A DNA stretch of 64,000 nt from Euphorbia lathyris (Eukaryota; Streptophyta; Magnoliopsida; Malpighiales; Euphorbiaceae). Position 1 is the stretch's first letter. Each line of letters starts with the position of its first letter. Of this stretch, positions 33,962-44,490 are shown in pieces. The stretch covers positions 1,989,001-2,053,000 of the forward strand of contig NC_088915.1 of NCBI RefSeq assembly GCF_963576675.1. The letters are read 5' to 3'. Made by a program: the position numbers and the translations under genes. The notes below the pieces were generated by a model. The model saw only the letters and a list, made by a program, of their open reading frames with translations. It made no database searches and had not been told where the DNA came from.

Positions 33962-34540
33962 CTAGCTTCGCTTTATACCCTGAACCCTATCCAGAACCTC
34001 TTGCAGAAGGTCATGAAGTCCCTCCCAACCAGTGTCAGTTAGAAAATCCACGACAGACGACTTGCACCTGGTTTGAGCCTTAGCGTCCAGACCGACTTGA
34101 TTTGCTAAATTTGGTCGAATCCAATTCCTGTTCCAAAAATTTGGATTCATCTGCTTCCCTATCCACCAGAAGCTATGTGCTCTCAATACCCCAAAAACGC
34201 TTCTAGTTGAACCCCAAACAGCAGAATTAGTAACTGTTCGAGGGATACCAGCTGCACTGATAAACCTAGACCTTAAAAGCACAAAACAAGCAGAATTATC
34301 CTGCATAATTCCTCAGGCCATCTTACCAAGCAGCGCCAGGTTCATGGTGCCCAAATCCTTGATTCCAAGGCCGCTGTCTCTGAGAGAATGACAACAATCC
34401 TTCCAATTCACAACAATAGATTTCCATTTGTCAATAGAGCCCGTCCATATAAAGTTTTGAATACACTTGGTCATATGCTTGAGCAGGGCAGCAGGCCATT
34501 TATAAATCATGAAAGAGTGAATAAAGCTGCTGTTTATCAC
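33962..34540 (-). pseudogene. LINE ORF2 region between RT and RNase H
   Basis: Two frames (34540-34313 and 34306-33962) are separated by a stop near 34313. They carry the typical post-RT text (FIHSFMIYKWP, IQNFIWTGS, GLGIKDLGTMNLALLGK), continuing towards the zf-RVT region. Confidence 0.75.
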
Positions 34541-34641
34541 AGAATTACTAACATCAATCGCCCTGCCATTGACAGGCTATTGCCCTTCTAAGGAGTGAAC
34601 TGTGCCAGAATTTTATCCCTGATGCCAGCAAGGTATCTACT

Positions 34642-35511
34642 TCACGGCATCCCAAAGAAAGGCGGCACCCCTAGGTATCGAAAAGGAAGGTAACCGCGCT
34701 TCATTCCAACCATATCAGAGAGACGCAGACCACGCCTGTGAGTCACTGCACTTCCTAAAAAAATATCAGACTTTTCCCAGTTCACCATCTGTCCAGAGAG
34801 ATATCCGTAAAGATTGAAAGCCTCCCGGATAGCACCTACATTACCCACACTTGCCTGACAGAACAGAAGAACATCATCGGCATACAAGAGATGCATAGGG
34901 AAATTAGTTTGTCTATTGTAACTCATCGGCGCTAACTTACCAGTGGTGCCCAAATTGAGCAGCCAACGACTGAGAAAATCCTCAGCAATGCAGAATAAAA
35001 TCGGAGAGAGGGGGTCCCCTTGTCGCACACCTCTAGAGCATTTGACAAAACCGTTAATGCCAGAGCCTGAAAGAATCAAAATTCTTGCAGAAGAGAGAAT
35101 GTTGAGAATCCAATCCCGAAATTGAAGAGAGAACCCAAACTCTTCAAGTACCGTTAGGAGGAAAGACCAATCCAGAGTGTCGAAAGCCTTTCTAATGTCA
35201 ATTTTTAAGGCCATATTGCCTCCAAAACAATGTTTTTTGAGCATATTGGTTCCTTCTGAAGCCATCGCAATACAGTGGTGAATACTCCTGGCCGAAATGA
35301 AACCGAACTGGTTATCTGAGACAATGCGGGAAGCAATGCTAGCCAAACGGTCGGCCAGGATCTTTGATATAATCTTGTAGCAGAAGTTGCTCATTGCAAT
35401 CGGTCTATATTGCTCAATTGTAATCGCATTGTCAGTCTTGGGGATGAGGGCCATCAAACTTGAGTTCAAACCTGGTAGGATAGTCTCAGAAGCAAAAAAA
35501 CTGAAAACCAT
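34642..35511 (-). pseudogene. LINE ORF2 reverse transcriptase domain
   Basis: Contains LMALIPKTDNAI, QYRPIAMSNFCYKIISKILA, KIDIRKAFDTLDW, GVRQGDPLSPILF and the catalytic LLYADDVLLF (about 34880). The residues upstream (35520-35790) belong to the same protein but contain a stop and frame change. Catalytic residues are intact in this segment. Confidence 0.9.
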
Positions 35512-35789
35512 TGCATAGACATCAGTACCGACAATATCCCAGAAATGTTGAAAGAATGCACCAGTGAATCCGTCTGGACCAGGGGCACTATCCTTATGCT
35601 TAGAGAAAACCGCTCTCTGAACCTAAACAAAATCTAGACAAACAGTTAGAGAGTGATTCTCAGAGTTAGTTACTAACCGAGGTATAACATCAAAAATCGG
35701 AGCCAAGTCCCTTGGAGAATTCATGTCATTGCCGAACAAAGTTGAATAGAAATCGTTGATGTGCGTAGCTATTGCTTGCAGATCGGTAG

Positions 35790-36944
35790 TTAACTGACCG
35801 TTAATCTGTAAGGTGTGAATACCAGCGGAAGCTTTACGAATCTGAACAACACGATAAAAAACGATGTGTTTCTATCTCCGTCTGCTAGCCATCTGACTCT
35901 GTATCTATCGCGGAAGTAAATTTCCTTGCTGTGAAGGGCCCTATCAAGATTAGAGTGAGCGTCAAGCTCTCTGCGATGCAGTTCCGCAGACATACCTTGA
36001 ATTGAAATATCCTCATGAATACCAGCCAGCGTCGCCTCGGCTGCTTCGATGTTAACGTTAAGGTCTCCAAACACAGTCCTGTTCCAAAGTCGCAGAACAG
36101 GTCTAAGGAGCTTGAGCTTGTTGCAGAGGTATTGCATTGGAGGGTGGCGGTCATGATCCTTATGCCAGAAATTAAAAATTAAATCTCGAAGGCCGGCATG
36201 ATTCAACCACATAGACTGAAAATGGAATCTGCTAACCACAGGTTGCTGCCGCGTGCAATTGAATACGAGCGGACAATGATCAGATAGATGCCGGGTCAGA
36301 ACAGTGCTGCTGAACCTGTCCCAGAAATCGGCAAAATTCATAGAAATAAGGGCCCTATCCAATTTACTCTCAACCTGGGCGGCCCCCGATCTCCCATTAC
36401 ACCAAGTGTAAAACAGACCCTGCATTGGGCTTTCAATGAAACCGTTATTTTCAATAAAATCCCGAAACTCACGACACGGCCGTGCAGCAGGAACACACCT
36501 GGTTTTCTCGTGCGAACCACTGATTGCATTGAAATCACCAATGGTGATCCATGGACCAGCAAACTGAAGACGCAACTCTTCAATCCTTTGATACAAAGCC
36601 AGCCTCTTGTTAGCCCACACACTGCCATAGACCAAACAAACAAAATTCGAATGATCCACATCAGCCCTCTCAAGTAAAACAAATTGATCATGAACACTAC
36701 AGACAAAAAAAATTGCAAGTGAATGGGAATGAACAAAAACCCACAAAGACGGACGATCCCGTTGATTAGTGGAAATAAGACTCATTCCTAAATTACTCCA
36801 GTAAGAAGCCTGTATTGAATCGAAATCCACCATCGGCTCTGCCAAACACATTATGTCTGGTTTATGTTTAGGACACAAGTTGGATAAGTAGCGTTGCGTA
36901 TCCAGATTAAGGATACCACGACAGTTCCAATACAGAACTATCAT
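35790..36944 (-). pseudogene. LINE ORF2 N-terminus: AP-type endonuclease
   Basis: The ATG at 36944 begins MIVLYWNCRGILN, the conserved N-terminus of plant L1 ORF2. The endonuclease motifs WNCRG, CLAEPMVDF, ITIGDFNAI, ESKLDRALI and LSDHCPLVF are all present, giving the nick that starts target-primed reverse transcription. The frame is lost near 35870 after DGDRNTSFF. Confidence 0.88.
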
Positions 36945-37174
36945 GTATATCGGATCGAGATTTTCCTAACCCGCTTAGTTCGGGTTGAGGTGTTGCTAGC
37001 ATTGTCCGCATTCCTGTTGTTTCTCCTTTCTTTCTTCGATGTTACGGTTTCCCACGTTCCCTCCTCTTCCTCGTCCACCATGTCCGCCCAAGAGCTGGCA
37101 GATTGAGGCAAGTTATCATTTACTGGCGACGAGGCTCAAGCAAAACTGTCACATTCATTCTTTGAATCCCAGAT

Positions 37175-38109
37175 TTACGGACTGTCAGCCATGTACTGCT
37201 TCTCATTTGTGCTCAAAGTGTCTTCTTCTTCTGACATCTGAATGCCTTGTATCATTGTATTTCCATTGTTTATCATAACCTCTCCCTCAGTCTGAGGTTC
37301 CATGGTATTCACCTGCTGTACTGGGGCAGCCTGTAGCACTGCATTACCTATCATATCTCCATCGGTGTGAAGTTCCGTGAGTATCCGATTATTCATATGT
37401 TGCACTGGGATCTCCAATCCCCGCAGTCACAGTTTTCTTCTTCTCACCCAAGGGTCGTTTTTCTGTTTCAGGGTGCTTAGACCCTTCCTGCGACCTCCTA
37501 TTCTTCCGACAATCATAAGCCATATGCCCTATACTAGAGCACACCTTACAGAAACTAGGCAACTTTTCATAAACAACCTCAACCCATATTTGTTTTCCAT
37601 CCCTTTCAATACCAAGCTTCACTGGTAAATCTGAGTTGAGATCCACATCTAACAGCATTCGTGCAAAGTGCCTGAAGTCCCCATGTAAGGTGGATTTATC
37701 AATCCGAATCAACCCCCCTAAGCATTTAGAAATGTCGAATAATATTTGCGGATCCCAATATTCCCAGGGTAACGAGTATAATCTAACATATACCTGTGCA
37801 TTTGTTGATTTCTCCGCGAAAGGGTCGAAGTCTGGAATCCATGGTTGCAGTCGGAAAGTGCCCGACTTGACATTAACGATTCCTTTAGAGAAGATTTGTT
37901 GTTTCATCTCCTGTGAATGAAGAACCACATGGTAGAATCCCCTTCCAATCGATATTAACCTCCATTCTCCTGCAATACCGGAGAGCTTGGACAAACTTTG
38001 TTTAAGGTCAGCAACCTTCCACGGAGCGTCCCCTTTACTCAAGATTAAGCGGCCAATCAAGGATGTAGAACACAGCGCCACCTTCCGATCGTAACCCGCT
38101 TGGTTAATT
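37175..38109 (-). pseudogene. LINE ORF1: DUF4283 RNA-binding protein with CCHC knuckle
   Basis: The minus strand reads CSTSLIGRLILSKGDAPWKV, the DUF4283 fold, to CKVCSSIGHMAYDC (CX2CX4HX4C, about 37540-37500) and a Lys-rich segment. The frame stops at 37389 and a second frame (to 37175, MEIPVQHMNNRIL onward) continues the protein after a shift near 37405. The N-terminal about 75 residues, visible in the copy at 48565, are missing. ORF1 binds LINE RNA. Confidence 0.82.
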
Positions 38110-38740
38110 TCGAATTTCGAAATAACCAGAAGCTCTCACAGCTCTCTATAAATAGAGCATTCAGAATCCTTATTCCATACAGAACTTTGAGCAAAAGCCG
38201 TTACGCTGACCAAAAGTATACAAAAGTTCTGCATCCAAAAGCAAAGCAAATCTTACACGACAATTTTCACATCTGTGTAAAAGTCTAGAGTGATTGATCC
38301 TCAATCATCTAAGGTGTTCTAGCAATTGTTGTTTAGGACAAATCTTAATCATTTCTAGAATTAGAAAGGAGAAGCTGAGTACTCGGTTTTAGTACTTAGT
38401 GAATTAGAGTAGAAGTGAGTAGATGTATAGAGGAAGGTACTCTTGTTATACTCAGCTTCTGATTTGTAAAGGGTTTTTGAGTCTCTACCCCTAAAGAGCT
38501 CAGTAGTGAATTGGAAATCTCGGAACGTGTTCCAGGGACAGGACGTAGGCTTAGAAGAAGCCGAACCTGGATAACTCCGCTGAGTGAAGTATTTCTAACC
38601 CTTACTCCTTAATACATTGCTTGCTTAAAACAAACTAAAACTGATCAAGTAAAAGAAGTTTGTCCTAATTATTTAAAAAGGGTAAAATAGTTCCTAACCC
38701 CCCCTTGGAACTATCTTTGCAACCTTACAAGGGATCAACA
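38107..38740 (+). repeat. 3' part of a copia LTR (same family as 61896-63243)
   Basis: From ATTTCGAATTTCG (38107) to GGGATCAACA (38740) it matches 62446-63243, including the TATA region (CTCTATAAATAGAGC, about 38140). It lacks the first about 550 bases of the LTR and about 160 bases between A-rich repeats near 38655. The left edge is fused to LINE ORF1 with a few bases shared; the right edge meets GACGT and a copia RNase H relic. Confidence 0.88.
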
Positions 38741-39071
38741 GACGTAACCAACCCGAAGCTCTTTCTTGGAGACTTTGTCACGAACAAAATGAAAGTCAAT
38801 CTCTAAGTGCTTAGATCTGTCATGAAAAATTGGGTTAGCAGTTAAATATGTTGCACCAAGGTTATCACACCATAAAACAGGTATTGTGGAATTGGAGATG
38901 CCGATTTCATGCATGAGCTTTTTCAACCAAAGCATTTCAGAAGCAAGACTAGCAAGAGCACGATATTCAGCTTCGGTGGAGGAGCGAGAAACAGTAGTTT
39001 GCTTATGTGACCGCCAAGATACAAGATTAGGACCAACAAACACCGCATAGCCAGAGGTAGATTTTCGATCA
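38741..39071 (-). pseudogene. Copia RNase H fragment
   Basis: The minus strand reads [40 protein letters not shown] and KKELRVGYV, almost identical to the mini-copia RNase H but cut at both ends. Its C-terminal edge coincides with the copia LTR insertion site. The upstream 27 codons of the open frame (to 39151) are not RNase H. Confidence 0.85.
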
Positions 39072-39308
39072 ATGGTGTAAGGGATACCATTTTTCCTAAA
39101 AGAAATTGAAGTTTTCTTCTTGTTCATGGATAGAGTGACCAAAAATTCCACAACATACTCATTAATACGCGGGAAAAAATAGAGGTGATGTGAGGTGTTG
39201 TGTAAGAGGTAGGGTTATATAGGATGATTAGGTAAGTGAATAGGTAGAAATAGAATAAGAATAGGCAAAAATAGGTAGCAAAATCGGAATGGATAGGGCA
39301 AGTTTAGC

Positions 39309-39351
39309 GCGTGTCGCGACCGCGAATGGCAAAGCCGCGGCCGCGGCACGC
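39309..39351. repeat. GC-rich inverted repeat, Athila copy 2
   Basis: Arms 39309-39324 and 39336-39351 carry the same left arm and loop as 473-515; the right arm differs at two positions, both transitions. Confidence 0.85.
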
Positions 39352-39399
39352 AAATTTCAGGCGATTCTGCCCTGAAATTATGCCAAAAACTCTGCTCAT

Positions 39400-39423
39400 A
39401 CCGAGAATTAATAAATTCTCGGT
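39400..39423. repeat. ACCGAGAATT hairpin
   Basis: Perfect 10-bp arms (ACCGAGAATT / AATTCTCGGT) around AATA. Degenerate relatives lie at about 16645-16675 and 560-670 beside the other copies of the GC-rich module. Confidence 0.85.
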
Positions 39424-40050
39424 AGAGAATGGGTAAATATGCCTATTTAGGTGCCTTTTGTCATGGATTGTGCATTTATTTGTTGTGGAATGGTTCCTGA
39501 ATTTAAAATGAAATGTTCCTGCACTTTAAAAACTTAAATAAATGTCATTAATGCCAAGGAAAACCAAAGGTGTAACCTTAATAAATAAAATTAAAGAGTA
39601 ATAAAGTGGTTTATAAGGAATTAATGAAACTTAAATGGTTATTTATGCATATAAGCTAAAAGAACCATATTAAATGCATTATAAGTGCATATTAATACAT
39701 ATTTAATACATGAATTGATTTGATTAAATCATAACTTAATTCATTGAAAATAAATTGAGTTATAAATAAAATTAAATCTCGATAAACGTGTGGAATCATA
39801 ATAAAAATAAACGTATTAGTTCATGTGAATGTTGTGTAATCTTAATTTTGAGTAAGAATATATAGAGATGACCCATATAAAATATGTTAAGTATAGATAT
39901 TGGATCAAATCAATAAGGTTACTAAAATTAAGAATTGAACTAAATAAGATTTTTATTATATAAACATATGTACAAATAATGAAAAAAAACAAACCAATAG
40001 TCAAAAACAAAAAAAAATATATATACAAAAACAACAATGAAAAACGTAAA

Positions 40051-41004
40051 CTATTCTACATATTCATCCCTATCTATTGGGATATCTTTGGCCTTAAAAC
40101 GATCAATTTGAAACTGCACGAAAGTTTCACGTTCCGGTGCAGACAAAAATGTAGGCCCTGCCCGAAAGACACGTTTCACAAGTCCTTCGTGCTCGAGAAA
40201 TTCATAGTCAATTGTCGGGAAGAATTCATCATCACTCCAGGGAACATCAATTTTACCCTTTAAACCGAGAATTATCCCACAGATTATATTGCCGAACCCG
40301 ATCTTCTTATCTTTGGATCGAGAAGCGGCGACAAGACCTTCCATTAGAATTTTGGAAGAATCCACTGCATTGCCCTGGAATATATCTCCAAGAACATACA
40401 AATCTATGTCACGGACCACACTACTGAATATGCGCCCGAACAAACTGTGGCACAGAAATTTGTGTAGATACAGCATGGAGTTGGAGCGAAAAGAGTGATT
40501 ATAGGCGAGTTTTGAATTGAATCGCCAGAATCCTGTGAGCATTCTCCAAATGTCTGAGGATGTCATGTCCCACCCAGGATGAAGTTTGATTGTATCCCTT
40601 GGGGGAAAACCAAACCAAGCATGCAACTCGGGATAGCCGAAAGTGAAGATTTCGCCGTCTCGACGAAAACTGAGACGTACTCGTCGTTTATTAGTGAAAC
40701 GAACGGTACAGAAAAATTCTATAATCCAATCACCTATGATTGAAAAACGCATTTTGGCAAATTTGGTCCACCCTAGGCGTTCCATGTAGTGATGCATGTC
40801 ATCACTGATTTCAAGTTGGTTGTTAAGGAATTCATCCATATACAACATTCCGGTGAAGAATGTGTAACGGAGATTCCAATAACGCCTACCTTCATCATGG
40901 TTGAAGATAGGAAAAAACGCCCCATATCGCTTGAATAGGTCAGGGCGTTTGTTGATTGAGGCAGCATGGCGCCTTTTTGGGTTGGTTTTGTATTTGGTAG
41001 GCAT
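40051..41004 (-). CDS. ATHILA ORF-1-like protein (complete, 317 aa)
   Basis: ATG 41002-41004 to TAG at 40051. The protein begins MPTKYKTNPKRRHAASINKR, has a basic N terminus, an aromatic-rich middle (RRYWNLRYTFFTGMLYMDEF, GYPELHAWFGFPPRD) and no obvious signal peptide or membrane segment. It matches the Arabidopsis retrotransposon ORF-1 (ATHILA) family, which sits downstream of pol in Athila elements and has been compared with an envelope position but has no proven role. The frame is intact, and the 5' end matches copy 1 at the left edge almost exactly, indicating recent shared ancestry. Confidence 0.78.
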   Translation of the reverse strand: MPTKYKTNPKRRHAASINKRPDLFKRYGAFFPIFNHDEGRRYWNLRYTFFTGMLYMDEFLNNQLEISDDMHHYMERLGWTKFAKMRFSIIGDWIIEFFCTVRFTNKRRVRLSFRRDGEIFTFGYPELHAWFGFPPRDTIKLHPGWDMTSSDIWRMLTGFWRFNSKLAYNHSFRSNSMLYLHKFLCHSLFGRIFSSVVRDIDLYVLGDIFQGNAVDSSKILMEGLVAASRSKDKKIGFGNIICGIILGLKGKIDVPWSDDEFFPTIDYEFLEHEGLVKRVFRAGPTFLSAPERETFVQFQIDRFKAKDIPIDRDEYVE

Positions 41005-41321
41005 AGTGCAAAGTGTATGTTACTTTTAGCGAAGAACGGTGTTTGTGAAGAAAAATCAGAGTTCTGACAAAGATGAAAATGAAATGTAACAGAACCTGCA
41101 TCCTCAATGATTAATTTATAAGAGTTTAGGATGAAAAGAGGTGTTGTTTGAACCATGAAAAGGTATAATTTGTACCTTTCTGGAATGAAGAAACTTAATG
41201 TTTCAATTGCCAAGAGGTTCGTCGAAAGGGTGAGAGTGTTTCAGGCCTAAGAGTGTTTCGGTCAGGAGCAATTTTACCCATAACGTCTAAAATTGTCTAA
41301 TTTTACCCCTAACATCAATAG

Positions 41322-41682
41322 CCAAGAGCAATTTTACTCATAACGTTGATAATTTGGGTCGATTTGAGACACTATTATAAAACACAGATATTTTTTTCCT
41401 TATTCTGCAACAATTGCATTTCAATTCGTTCTAAAAAATGATTTCATGTTTTTTATAATTTAATAGTAGAATTGGAGATTAATATTATAAATTTGGTGAA
41501 TTTTTTGAATTTTTAGTCCAATTTGTACAAAAAAAACTGTACTTTTTTATATATTTTTTCACATCCCATCATATATTGTGATTTGACGCAAAGATTAATG
41601 ATCGACAAGACCGTTTGATAAATTATTTATCAAATTGACCAAATTTATCAACGCTAGGGATAAAATTGTTCTTGGTTTCCAA
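41322..41682. mobile_element. MITE-like element upstream of F-box copy A
   Basis: The left end (CCAAGAGCAATTTTACTCAT) and the reverse complement of the right end (CCAAGAACAATTTTATCCCT) match imperfectly over about 48 bases around a non-coding AT-rich core. It ends about 160 bases before the F-box ATG. No target duplication was confirmed. Confidence 0.55.
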
Positions 41683-41843
41683 TGTTAGGATAAAATTGCA
41701 CCATTTTCGACATTTTGGACCTTGGGGCAAGATTGCTTATGACCCAAAAGTTAGGATATTTTTGCACCTTAATTGTAGTTTTTGTAATTATCTTTTAACC
41801 CTAATTGTTCACACTCCTTTTCTGATTAGAGTGAGCGGCGGCA

Positions 41844-42962
41844 ATGGCACAACTCCCAAGCGAGTTGATCATCGAAATACTACTGTGGTTGCCGGTGAAG
41901 TCCCTCCTACGTTTCAGATGTGTTTCAAAATCTTTATGCACCGTCATTGATAGCCTTGATTTTATCAATTCTCATCTAAGTAAGTCTTCTCAAAACTTAA
42001 ATCTCCGCAAACTGATTTTCTCAGACGAATTGAGTAACAAATTTCATGTTTGTGATGTGAATGTCGATCTTGAAGAAGATATTATAGGCATAGAAAAACA
42101 AGTCTCATCCTCGTTGAAGAATGTCTATGGTTACTGTAAAGGTTTGGTTCTCCTGGATCAAAGTTCATTGTACCAACCTAAATTAGAACTGTCCCTGTGG
42201 AATCCATCCACTCATCGGTGTAAGGATCTTCCTGATTGGCCTTTGGAAGACCCAGCTAATGATCAATTTTATTACTTAAATGGGTTAGGTTTGGGTTATG
42301 ATGACGCTATTGATGAGTACAAAGTGTTTTTAAGGGTATATGTCAAGCGAAAACTTGATATTGAAGTTCAATTTTGGATTTAGGGGTTTAAATCAAATAT
42401 TTGGAGAAGGATTCAGAATCCCCCTTCCCTCGGATACAGAATAGATAGGAATGTGTATCTTCGTGAAATGGGTTACTTCAGTGATGGTAGTCTACATTGG
42501 TTATCCAATTCAGAGATTGTGGCATTTAATATGAGAAATGAGACATTCTCCTTAGTTCCCCAACCTGTTTTATCTTTCAATTCAACTGATAGAGTTTTAA
42601 GGCAATTACATATTTTAGGAGGGTGTCTTTGCATCAGCTATTTCTGTTGTTCGATGGTGCCCCATGCTTATTTATATATGAGGAAGAATGATGGGGTTAA
42701 TCAATTTACTTGGACAAAGTTATACTCTGTTGTAAATCCCTTATTTTTTGACATATCTTGGTTTCAATGTGTGAACGTCATTGGGTATTCAAAGAGAGGA
42801 GATAAGATTCTCCTTAATGTTGGTATAATGAGTAATATAGTTTCATATGATCTTAGAGAGAAAAGTTTTGCTAAGGTTGGAACATGCAATGATTCTATTT
42901 GGAATGGTCGAATTCTTAGTCTTGAAGTTGAAAGTCTTGTGTCGGTAGGCGGTGGAGCCTAG
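41844..42962 (+). pseudogene. F-box/FBA gene copy A with premature stop
   Basis: Same gene as 56394-57512. The ATG (41844) opens an F-box (residues 2-45, LPSELIIEILLWLPVKSLLRF) and the start of the F-box-associated domain, but TAG at 42381-42383 replaces the TAT codon found in copy B, ending the protein at 179 residues. The remaining frame is open to 42962, so apart from this one transversion the gene is intact. A truncated product could still contain the Skp1-binding F-box without most of the substrate domain. Confidence 0.9.
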
Positions 42963-44490
42963 TTGTTGAAAGACCAACAAATAAAATATAATTTGTCCTA
43001 AATGTGCTATGGTCTAAATATACTCACAACAAAGAACATTAACAGTACAGTGGGATTTTGAGGCCCTTAATATTTTTTATAATGTGAGTTGGCCAAGGTT
43101 TTGTATTTTCCAGATCAACCTGCTGGAGTGAGCGAAGCAAAGGCGGTAGGTCTCATGTGGCTGCTTCTGATAGGTCTGATGTGGCTGCTTCTGATAGGAA
43201 AATGCAGATGGCTTGTGATTGACTTAGTTCTTTATATTACATACTCATATGTACAACTAGCTATTCGACTTCGTAGATTTCTCAATCATCTTTATGTCAT
43301 AGCCATAGAATAACTTAGACGAAATTTATCATCTGTTTAATTCAAGCTATATCTATTCTTCTTTTTAGAGATTTACTTACAGCAGCTGCTGTTTTCGACA
43401 TGTTATCCTCCAAGCATAAGCCTCTATATTCGAGACTTACTATGCTGATCATTCATACTCTTTCACGTATATATCATTTGATCATGTTTATAAGGGACAA
43501 CATCAAGGATACTTTGTTCCATCTTTCATGAGAATTTTTCGAAAATTCCTTATATGGTCTAAATGTATATTTTTGTGTTTAATACATTTATTTGTATTGA
43601 AGCTTAGCTATACAAGTAAGCAACTGAACCCACAAGGGTGACGAAGATTAAGACCTTTTGGACATTTCAACATTATTTTCTTCCTTCTGCACACCCAAAT
43701 TTGCCATTAAAACTGAAATTTAGAAACAACTTTTTGTCTTGAGGAGCGTCTTTCTATTCCTCCCCTCCCATTCTTTTTATACACGTACTACTACAATCCT
43801 AACAAGGGTAGTTTGGATATTTTTGTAATTACTAAGGGATAAATTTTAGTTTTAACTTAAAGAGTTCCCCTAGAATAAAATTTGAGTGTTATCAAATAGC
43901 AAAAGACATTTCTCAGGTCTTAAACTTTTTCTAGGTATTCTATTTAGTCGCTCTATTTTTATTAATTGATTCTTAAATTTTTTTTTTGGCTTAGATCCCT
44001 ATTATAAGTTTAAAATCAATTAGATACTCAACCTATTCTTTAAAAGTCAAATAGATCTCTAACCCTGTATTTTATATTTTAACTTTAGTTGTCAGTTCAG
44101 TTATTTTATATTTTGGATACGATTTTTATCATTATTTTATGATATTTTCAGTCATCAGTTCAACTCTAGTAATCAAATAAACCTAGTCGATGATATATAC
44201 ATTTTTTTTAATTACTAGGTATAACACTGATTTTGGTTCGATTTAACGGAATATGTTTTTATTAAATCTTAACTGGTAATCCAAATCTAAAATATTATAA
44301 AATATTGATCTACTTGAACTGAAAAAAGCTAATTGAGTTTTAATATATAGACTGATGACCTAATTGATGGTTTTAAAAGCCAAAATCTAATATGACTTTT
44401 ACCCTATAGTTTACGGGTTGAATTTAAAAATATTGAAAGGTTTAATTGACTAAAAAAAATCGCACCATTGAAGTTTATCTGTTGTAGTGA
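42963..44490. other. 3' flank of F-box copy A
   Basis: Non-coding. A 24-base unit (ATGTGGCTGCTTCTGATAGG and neighbours) is tandemly doubled at about 43151-43199. The 74-codon frame at 43089 has no domain. The same arrangement follows copy B. Confidence 0.5.

Larger units (their letters stand above)
32672..38109 (-). mobile_element. L1-type LINE retrotransposon, degenerate, 5' truncated
   Basis: Minus-strand order: ORF1 (DUF4283 and CCHC), ORF2 with AP endonuclease, RT, zf-RVT and RNase H, and a 3' UTR with AATAAA (about 32775) that ends in a short A-run near 32672. The 5' end is cut at about 38107 where copia LTR sequence begins. Several frameshifts and stops interrupt ORF2. The 5' part of a near-identical LINE is at 47958-48600. 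Confidence 0.9.
39072..41254 (-). mobile_element. Athila copy 2: ORF-1 and 3' sequences
   Basis: It contains the complete ORF-1-like gene (40051-41004) with its 5' flank (to 41254), nearly identical to 1-430, and 3' sequence with a GC-rich hairpin (39309-39351) and a TCTCGGTA hairpin (39400-39423). A minus-strand TATA-like CCTATATAACCC lies near 39212, suggesting the 39072-39450 part is LTR. gag-pol is absent; at 41255 the sequence changes to the duplicated F-box segment. Confidence 0.75.

Noticed and set aside
43089..43313. 74-codon ORF downstream of the F-box gene (also at 57639-57863)
   Set aside because: Driven by a 24-base tandem doubling and present in both duplicates only through the duplication; no domain.
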